Source of the DNA: Methylococcales bacterium
GTDB lineage: Bacteria > Pseudomonadota > Gammaproteobacteria > Methylococcales > Methylomonadaceae
NCBI GenBank assembly: GCA_023144875.1
Contig: JAGLEW010000004.1
Coordinates: 1-20,412, forward strand
Direction: 5' to 3'
Length of the DNA stretch: 20,412 bases
Shown here: positions 15,167-20,412 of the stretch, in pieces
How the letters are laid out: the number at the start of each line of letters is the position of its first letter
Position numbering within the stretch: position 1 is the first letter of the stretch
Position numbers and translations under genes: made by a program
Notes under the pieces: generated by a model
What the model saw: the letters and a program-made list of their open reading frames with translations, nothing else
What the model was told of the DNA's origin: nothing
Databases searched by the model: none

Positions 15167-16531
15167 TTAGTTTTTAGTTGGACGTTGCCAACTTTGAATG
15201 GTGGTTTGTTTGGCGCGAGTTAGTGTTAATTTGTTTTCCTCGGCATTTTTAGTTAAGGTTGACCCTGCACCAATTGTGGCATTTTTTCCCACGGTAATGG
15301 GCGCAACTAGTTGAGTATTTGATCCGATAAAAGCCCCGTCTTCAATAACCGTTTGAAATTTATTAATCCCATCATAATTACAAGTAATCGTCCCTGCGCC
15401 AATATTAACCCCTGCGCCTATTATGCTATCGCCAATATAGCTTAGGTGATTCACTTTACTGCCCATAGCAATACTTGATTTCTTGATTTCTACAAAATTT
15501 CCAATATGAACATCTTCTGCTAATTCTGCTTGAGGTCTTAATCGTGCAAAAGGCCCCACACGACTGCCTTTTCCTACCACGGCATTATCAATAATACTAT
15601 TCGGTAAAATTTCTACATTTTCTTCAATAACAGAATTTCTAATTAACGTGTTCGCACCAATAATAACATTGCTACTAATACTATTATCCCCTTCAAAAAT
15701 GACATTGACATCAACTTCAATATCTTCCCCTAACTTGGTAAATGTTCCTCGAATATCCAAACGGTTTGGGTCGCGTAACGTAACGCCTTCCACCATCAGG
15801 TTATTCGCGGCTTCTAATTGATAAACCCGTTCTAAATAGCTTAATTGCTGACGATTATTAATCCCTAAGACCTCATCCGCCGAATCAGGTTGACTGGTTT
15901 TAATTTCCATCCCATCCGCCACTGCCATTTCAATCACATCGGTTAGATAATATTCATTTTGTGTATTGTTATTTCCTAAACGAGAAAGCCAATTTTTAAG
16001 GTTTTTACCTTGTGTGGCTAAAATACCTGTATTGCCTTCACAAATTTTTTGTTCTTCAAAGTTCGCATCTTTTTGCTCAACAATTTTAATGACGTGTTGG
16101 TTTTCATTCCGAACAATACGACCATAGCCCGTTGGATCTTCTAAAGTCACCGTTAATAAGGCTAAGGATGTTTCAGAAACATTCGTTAATAAATTTTCGA
16201 TGGTTTTTTGTTTTAATAAAGGCACATCGCCATATAAAATTAGCACCGTATCTTCATCGTTTATTTCAGATTCTGCTTGTTGAACTGCATGTCCCGTGCC
16301 TAATTGTTCTGCTTGCTTTATCCAACCGACCTTAAGCATTGGCAACTGCCCTTTGACTTGTTCACCCCCATGCCCATAAACCACAAAAATAGTATTATCT
16401 TTTAATTGCAAGCTGGTATGACAGACATGCTCTAATAAAGATTTTCCTGCAATATGGTGTAATACCTTTGGCAGTTTTGAACGCATTCGACTGCCTTGTC
16501 CAGCGGCTAAGATGATTGTTTTAATACTCAT
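15167..16531 (-). CDS. glmU: Bifunctional N-acetylglucosamine-1-phosphate uridyltransferase / glucosamine-1-phosphate acetyltransferase (GlmU)
   Basis: At 454 residues it has the usual GlmU length and both domains. The N-terminal pyrophosphorylase domain (1 to about 228) has the nucleotide-binding loop LAAGQGSRMRSKLPKVLHHI (8-27), EQLGTGHAVQQ, YGDVPLL and YYLTDVIEMA. The C-terminal domain from about 250 is a left-handed beta-helix of hexapeptide repeats (for example IGANTLIRNSVI, IGAGVNIGAGTI, IGSNTQLVAPITVG) with the active-site region KVNHLSYIGDSIIG. GlmU makes UDP-GlcNAc in the cytoplasm for peptidoglycan and lipopolysaccharide. In many gammaproteobacteria glmU is next to the ATP synthase genes or glmS; here it is alone and convergent with rpoH, with ybiB 124 bases upstream. 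Confidence 0.97.
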   Translation of the reverse strand: MSIKTIILAAGQGSRMRSKLPKVLHHIAGKSLLEHVCHTSLQLKDNTIFVVYGHGGEQVKGQLPMLKVGWIKQAEQLGTGHAVQQAESEINDEDTVLILYGDVPLLKQKTIENLLTNVSETSLALLTVTLEDPTGYGRIVRNENQHVIKIVEQKDANFEEQKICEGNTGILATQGKNLKNWLSRLGNNNTQNEYYLTDVIEMAVADGMEIKTSQPDSADEVLGINNRQQLSYLERVYQLEAANNLMVEGVTLRDPNRLDIRGTFTKLGEDIEVDVNVIFEGDNSISSNVIIGANTLIRNSVIEENVEILPNSIIDNAVVGKGSRVGPFARLRPQAELAEDVHIGNFVEIKKSSIAMGSKVNHLSYIGDSIIGAGVNIGAGTITCNYDGINKFQTVIEDGAFIGSNTQLVAPITVGKNATIGAGSTLTKNAEENKLTLTRAKQTTIQSWQRPTKN

Positions 16532-16654
16532 GAAGTTCTCATTGGTGTAGATTTATAAAAAGATTTGATACTAGAATAAAGTATTTTATATTCAGAGCAA
16601 AATAACTCTTCGGTATCTGTGACCTAAGTACATGAGTGTATACTTAATTAGGTA

Positions 16655-17647
16655 TTATAAAAATTTTTGTTTATCTCTTTTTTCCCAATAATAACGAGCA
16701 ACATCCTGTGCTTGCTGTTGATTTTCAACCTTTTTCATCACTTTTAAGGCGACAGCCATCGTACCTATAATAGTGGCTTGAGCAAATTCATCTTGCGTTG
16801 TTCCTTGCCATATATTAAGCAGTTGTTTAGGGTCTAAATAATCCGACTTCAAATGCCGTCGAGAAAATAAGGGCGACCATAGTTCTTCGGTTAAAATGCC
16901 ATTATCAACACTTTTTATCAAACACTCAGAATCAGGGTTTTTTTCGGTTTCACCGCCTTCTCCCTTTAAAACCGCCATATTTTTTTGTCCCATTAATTGG
17001 GCAGCATGTTGATGAACATCTCGATAACTGGGGTGAAAAATACCTTGCAAGGTATAAGTCGCATTCAATGGGTTGAGCAATCGCACCAAGGTATGCACGG
17101 GCGAACGTAATCCCATTAAATAACGTAAATTCATGATGTCGTTTAAAACAGGCGATAAATAGTGCAACGGCAAATAGCTAAAATTTTGTTGCGCTAATTG
17201 TGCCTCAACCTCTTTAAAAGAACGTGCGGCTGAAATGTTTAACGTATTTAACGCATCTTCTGTGTAAATTCGATCATCCGTCGTTCCTTTTGCACCGTGC
17301 ATAAAAATTTTAATATTATTTTCAGCTAATACTAAAACCGACAGCAAAAACCACGGTAAATGGCGGCGTTTTCCTGCATACGATGACCAATCTAAATCCA
17401 CCGTAATTTCAGGCGTATTTAATGATTCTCGTACCGCTAAGACAAAGCCCGCTAATTCTTCAGGTGTTTCTTCTTTGATTCGCATTAACATTAAAAAAGC
17501 GCCCAGTTGTTCTGCTTTAACCTCATGATTCACAATCATTTTCATGGCACGATAAGCTTCATCTTGCGTTAAAGGACGCGCACCGCGTTTGCCTTTCCCA
17601 AGGATTTTAATAAACTCTGCAAAAGGGTGTGTTTGTTGTGGCATCAT
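16655..17647 (-). CDS. ybiB: YbiB/TrpD2-type nucleic-acid-binding protein (anthranilate phosphoribosyltransferase-like)
   Basis: A 330-residue protein with the phosphoribosyltransferase type II fold of TrpD: MIVNHEVKAEQLGAFLMLMRIKEET in the helical domain, then NLRYLMGLRSPVHTLVRLLNPL. In place of the PRPP-binding GTGGD loop it has SYAGKRRHLPWFLLS, the feature that defines the YbiB/TrpD2 branch, which binds single-stranded nucleic acid rather than catalysing the anthranilate reaction. In other bacteria YbiB is linked to DNA damage (LexA-regulated) responses; no LexA box is clear here. It begins one base after the sufB stop, so it is cotranscribed with sufB, an unusual partner. Two ATGs in a row start it; either may be used. 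Confidence 0.9.
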   Translation of the reverse strand: MMPQQTHPFAEFIKILGKGKRGARPLTQDEAYRAMKMIVNHEVKAEQLGAFLMLMRIKEETPEELAGFVLAVRESLNTPEITVDLDWSSYAGKRRHLPWFLLSVLVLAENNIKIFMHGAKGTTDDRIYTEDALNTLNISAARSFKEVEAQLAQQNFSYLPLHYLSPVLNDIMNLRYLMGLRSPVHTLVRLLNPLNATYTLQGIFHPSYRDVHQHAAQLMGQKNMAVLKGEGGETEKNPDSECLIKSVDNGILTEELWSPLFSRRHLKSDYLDPKQLLNIWQGTTQDEFAQATIIGTMAVALKVMKKVENQQQAQDVARYYWEKRDKQKFL

Positions 17648-17648
17648 T

Positions 17649-19097
17649 TTAACCTACGGAAGAGCCTTCCAAACTGATGCCTAATAACGCCTGTGCTTCG
17701 ACCGCAAATTCCATCGGTAATTCTTTAAAGACTTGTTTGCAAAACCCATTGACGATCATTGAAACCGCATCTTCGGTCGAAAGTCCGCGTTGTTGACAGA
17801 AAAATAATTGATCTTCGCTGATTTTAGAGGTAGTGGCTTCGTGTTCAATTTGAGCGGATGGCTGTTTAACTTCCACATAAGGAAAGGTATGCGCGCCACA
17901 TTTATCACCGACTAACAGGGAGTCACATTGGGTATAATTACGGGCATTTTCGGCATTTTTTAAGACTTTAACCAAGCCTCTGTAGGTGTTTTGTGCCCGT
18001 CCTGCAGAGATACCTTTGGAAATAATGGTGCTGGAGGTATTCTTACCAATATGGATCATTTTTGTGCCTGTATCAGCTTGTTGGTAATTATTCGTCAGTG
18101 CTACCGAATAAAATTCACCGATAGAGTTATCCCCTGTCAATACGCAACTGGGGTATTTCCATGTAATTGCCGAGCCTGTTTCCACTTGTGTCCATGAGAC
18201 TTTGGCATTATCACCTAAACAATTAGCGCGTTTGGTGACAAAATTATAAATCCCCCCTTTGCCATTTTTATCGCCTGGATACCAGTTTTGAACCGTCGAA
18301 TATTTTATTTCTGCGTCTTTTAAAATAACCAATTCGACCACAGCGGCATGAAGTTGGTTTTCATCTCGTTGTGGCGCAGAACACCCTTCTAAATAGGAAA
18401 CATGTGAGCCTTCATCGGCAATAATTAAGGTACGTTCAAATTGCCCTGTATTGCTGGCATTGATTCTAAAGTAGGTGGATAATTCCATGGGGCAACGCAC
18501 GCCTTTTGGAATGTAAACAAAAGAGCCATCGGTAAAGACAGCGGCATTTAAAGCGGCAAAAAAATTATCGCCATCAGGAACCACTGACCCTAAATAGTGT
18601 TTAATTAACTCTGGGTGTTCGCGAATAGCCTCGGATATAGGGCAAAAAATAACCCCCGCATCGTGTAATTTTCCTTTAAAAGTGGTGGCAACCGACACGC
18701 TATCAAAGACGGCATCAACGGCCACACCTGCAAGTTGTTTTTGTTCATCTAAGGGAATGCCTAATTTTTTATAGGTTTCCAATAATTCAGGGTCCACTTC
18801 ATCCAAACTGCCTAACTTTTCTTTCTTTTTTGGTGCCGAATAATAACTAATAGACTGGTAATCAATAGGGTCAATATTTAATTGCGCCCAATCAGGATCA
18901 CTCATAGTTTGCCAATGACGAAAGGCCTTTAAACGATATTCCAGCATAAACTCAGGCTCTTCTTTAACGTTAGAAAGTTTACGAATGACTGCTTCATCTA
19001 AGCCTGCAGGAAAGGTGTCAACCTCTAGTTCTGTGACAAAGCCTTGTTTGTATTCTTGACCGATAAGGTTTTCTATTTCTGTGTGCGTTTCTGACAT
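17649..19097 (-). CDS. sufB: Fe-S cluster assembly scaffold protein SufB
   Basis: A 482-residue SufB with the family start LIGQEYKQGFVTELEVDTFPAGL and the SufBD beta-helix core. Diagnostic stretches include FFAALNAAVFTDGSFVYIPKGVRCPMELSTYFRI, DEGSHVSYLEGCSAPQRDENQ, and LVGDKCGAHTFPYVEVKQPS (Cys 400, the equivalent of the E. coli catalytic Cys 405), then IEHEATTSKISEDQLFFCQQ. SufB builds Fe-S clusters on a SufB-SufC2-SufD complex in the cytoplasm. Here no sufC, sufD or sufS follows; the next gene is ybiB. The other suf genes may be elsewhere or just outside the window on another transcript. There is no good Shine-Dalgarno just before the ATG. Confidence 0.96.
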   Translation of the reverse strand: MSETHTEIENLIGQEYKQGFVTELEVDTFPAGLDEAVIRKLSNVKEEPEFMLEYRLKAFRHWQTMSDPDWAQLNIDPIDYQSISYYSAPKKKEKLGSLDEVDPELLETYKKLGIPLDEQKQLAGVAVDAVFDSVSVATTFKGKLHDAGVIFCPISEAIREHPELIKHYLGSVVPDGDNFFAALNAAVFTDGSFVYIPKGVRCPMELSTYFRINASNTGQFERTLIIADEGSHVSYLEGCSAPQRDENQLHAAVVELVILKDAEIKYSTVQNWYPGDKNGKGGIYNFVTKRANCLGDNAKVSWTQVETGSAITWKYPSCVLTGDNSIGEFYSVALTNNYQQADTGTKMIHIGKNTSSTIISKGISAGRAQNTYRGLVKVLKNAENARNYTQCDSLLVGDKCGAHTFPYVEVKQPSAQIEHEATTSKISEDQLFFCQQRGLSTEDAVSMIVNGFCKQVFKELPMEFAVEAQALLGISLEGSSVG

Positions 19098-19134
19098 AAT
19101 TTTTGGAAAAAATAAGCGAAAAGGGAGGAATTCT

Positions 19135-19260
19135 GTGTTCTATTTTAGTTCGGTTCAATTACAGAGTAAAGTAGTTGGTTATTCGTTTGTGAATAGAGGT
19201 AAAATTAATTGTTATAAAACGGTATACTATCGTTTTTTATTCATTTTAGAGTCATTATGA
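19135..19260 (+). CDS. Possible 41-residue leader ORF overlapping the start of rph
   Basis: A GTG at 19135 has GGGAGG (19123-19128) 6 bases upstream, a strong Shine-Dalgarno. The frame runs open for 41 codons (MFYFSSVQLQ...ESL) to TGA 19258-19260, overlapping the rph ATG as ATGA. It lies in a divergent intergenic region that also holds the sufB promoter candidate, and no family is recognised. If transcribed from upstream of 19123 it could couple translation into rph; the match may also be chance. Confidence 0.25.
   Translation: MFYFSSVQLQSKVVGYSFVNRGKINCYKTVYYRFLFILESL
19142..19170 (-). promoter_or_regulatory. Candidate sigma-70 promoter for sufB-ybiB
   Basis: On the minus strand TTTACT (plus 19165-19170) and TAAAAT (plus 19142-19147) are separated by 17 bases and lie about 45 bases before the sufB ATG. 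The -10 matches 5 of 6 and the -35 matches 4 of 6 consensus positions. No convincing IscR-type site was identified nearby. Confidence 0.4.
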
Positions 19261-19979
19261 TTAGACCAAGTGGACGTACGCCTGAGCAGTTAAGAGAAAT
19301 TAAATTTACTCCCCATTTTACCAAACATGCAGAGGGCTCGGTACTGGTTGAATACGGTGATACCCGTGTGTTATGTACCGCAAGTGTTGAGCATAGAGTC
19401 CCCCGTTTTTTAAAGGGAAAAGGGGAAGGCTGGGTGACCGCAGAATATGGTATGTTACCACGATCAACCAATGATCGAATGGGACGAGAAGCCAGTCGGG
19501 GAAAACAAGGGGGGCGAACTATTGAAATTCAACGGCTTATTGGGCGTTCTTTACGAGCGGCGATTAACCTTAAGGCTTTGGGTGAAAATACCATCACCAT
19601 TGATTGTGATGTTTTGCAAGCCGACGGTGGAACTCGAACCGCCGCGATTACAGGGGGATTTGTCGCCTTATCGTTAGCGATTAACACCCTACTTAAAAAG
19701 AAAAAAATTAAAAAAAATCCTATTATTGGTCAAGTGGCGGCGGTTTCTGTGGGTATTTATGAAGGCGCTCCTGTATTAGATTTGGATTATGCCGAAGATA
19801 GTAATGCTGAAACGGATATGAATGTGGTCATGAATGAGGCAGGTGCTTATATTGAAATTCAAGGAACCGCCGAAGGTCATGCTTTTCGACAAAAAGAGTT
19901 ATATTTTATGTTAGAGTTGGCGCATATAGGAATTAAAGATTTACTGGCTAAACAATTACAGGTACTGGAGCAAAGCTAA
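19257..19979 (+). CDS. rph: Ribonuclease PH (RNase PH)
   Basis: At 240 residues it is full length for RNase PH, the phosphate-dependent 3' to 5' exonuclease that trims tRNA precursors in the cytoplasm. Conserved parts are MIRPSGRTPEQLREIKF, the GWVTAEYGMLPRST loop (58-71), KQGGRTIEIQRLIGRSLR (83-100, with the RNA-binding arginines), DCDVLQADGGTRTAAITGG (116-134, GGTRT for phosphate) and DLDYAEDSNAETDMNVVM with the catalytic acidic residues. The lysine-rich KKKKIKKNP insert (147-155) is coded by an A-rich run. It is transcribed away from sufB and followed 2 bases later by rdgB, the usual pairing. Its ribosome site (AGAG 5 bases before ATG) is weak. Confidence 0.97.
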   Translation: MIRPSGRTPEQLREIKFTPHFTKHAEGSVLVEYGDTRVLCTASVEHRVPRFLKGKGEGWVTAEYGMLPRSTNDRMGREASRGKQGGRTIEIQRLIGRSLRAAINLKALGENTITIDCDVLQADGGTRTAAITGGFVALSLAINTLLKKKKIKKNPIIGQVAAVSVGIYEGAPVLDLDYAEDSNAETDMNVVMNEAGAYIEIQGTAEGHAFRQKELYFMLELAHIGIKDLLAKQLQVLEQS

Positions 19980-19981
19980 TA

Positions 19982-20412
19982 ATGGGGTTTAAAGGTCAAA
20001 AAATTGTTCTTGCGAGTGGGAATCAAGGAAAAATAAGAGAATTTCAAGCGATGTTGTCTGATTATTCGATTGTTGCTCAAAGTGAATTTAATCTTCAGGC
20101 GGTCGAAGAAACAGGTACTACATTTGCTGAGAATGCCATTTTAAAAGCGCGTTATGCCGCGTTAAAAACACAATTACCCGCGATTGCAGATGATTCTGGC
20201 TTAGTGGTTGATGCGTTAAATGGACAGCCAGGAGTCACTTCGGCGCGTTATGCAGGTGAGGTTGCGACAGATCAGGATAATTTATTAAAGTTAATTGAGG
20301 CGGTGAGAAATTTACCTGAGGAAACCTTAAGTGCGCGTTTTATTTGTGTGTTAGTATTTATGCGCTTTGAAAAAGACCCTTGTCCAATCATCACGCAGGG
20401 AATTTGGGAAGG
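19982..20412 (+). CDS. rdgB: Non-canonical purine NTP pyrophosphatase RdgB (3' end outside window)
   Basis: The frame starts at ATG 19982, two bases after the rph stop, and remains open to the end of the window (143 codons of about 200). It opens MGFKGQKIVLASGNQGKIREF, with the SGN...K substrate motif of the HAM1/RdgB family, followed by AVEETGTTFAENAILKA and IADDSGLVVDALNGQPGV, the metal-binding and base-recognition blocks. The enzyme hydrolyses XTP, ITP and dITP to monophosphates, keeping deaminated purines out of DNA and RNA. It is cotranscribed with rph. Confidence 0.95.
   Translation, partial: MGFKGQKIVLASGNQGKIREFQAMLSDYSIVAQSEFNLQAVEETGTTFAENAILKARYAALKTQLPAIADDSGLVVDALNGQPGVTSARYAGEVATDQDNLLKLIEAVRNLPEETLSARFICVLVFMRFEKDPCPIITQGIWE

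Noticed and set aside
16622..16654. Imperfect inverted repeat ACCTAAGTAC / GTATACTTAATTAGGT between ybiB and glmU as terminator or operator
   Set aside because: The arms differ by six bases, it is AT-rich and has no following U-run on the minus strand; too weak to call.
17991..18197. Plus-strand open frame inside sufB
   Set aside because: Shadow of sufB; cysteine-rich appearance is a by-product of the opposite strand.
19209..19228. TTGTTA and TATACT upstream of rph as a promoter
   Set aside because: The gap between them is 8 bases, far too short for a sigma-70 promoter; no clear partner -35 was found.
1..20412. CRISPR arrays, tRNA, rRNA or complete insertion sequences
   Set aside because: No regularly spaced repeats, transposase motifs, or RNA gene signatures were seen when reading both strands.

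Overview
The window reads as a chromosomal segment of an AT-rich gammaproteobacterium. The evidence is a 286-residue sigma-32 whose QRKLFFNLR box lies at residues 132-140, as in E. coli RpoH, together with gammaproteobacterial-type GlmU, SufB, RNase PH/RdgB, YaiI, YbiB, YbjQ and YebE-like proteins. The order cannot be fixed from the sequence; Methylococcales or Thiotrichales-like sulfur/methane oxidisers would fit the composition, but this is a guess. No rRNA, tRNA, CRISPR array, phage or complete insertion sequence was seen.

Bases 1-6246 (+ strand) hold a tightly packed cluster. It contains a secreted-nuclease-fold (EEP) phosphodiesterase with an N-terminal CBM21-like beta-sandwich, cut by the window edge, then a two-HKD phospholipase D family protein that also has an N-terminal beta-rich domain, and a TerD-family calcium-binding stress protein. 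A LolA-like periplasmic lipoprotein carrier and a 12-TM RND/MMPL exporter follow, the last three genes being joined by stop-start contacts (TAATG, TAA-ATG). This is the most unusual grouping in the window: two phosphodiesterases with carbohydrate-binding-like domains, a Ter protein and a lipid-export pair. ComF and YaiI (DUF188) follow in the same direction, then a membrane protein of the MCFSA-start family and a small PD-(D/E)XK nuclease-like protein.

Bases 9023-14094 are all on the minus strand. A YbjQ, YbjQ and M48 metalloprotease operon is intact. Between it and the YebE-like DUF533 gene lies a decayed patch with a UbiA-superfamily prenyltransferase remnant carrying one frameshift, and a STAND-type P-loop NTPase with C-terminal TPRs broken by three separate single-base losses. 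All four frameshifts have the same sign, and the genes on both sides are intact. Either the patch is real pseudogenes or it is locally poor sequence. If the STAND gene is restored it encodes about 677 residues and resembles the architecture of bacterial immune or signalling NTPases.

Bases 14249-20412 are housekeeping. rpoH (+) and glmU (-) converge on a strong bidirectional terminator. A two-gene sufB-ybiB operon (-) carries sufB without sufC, sufD or sufS beside it. Divergent from it is rph followed by rdgB (+), the latter cut off by the window end.
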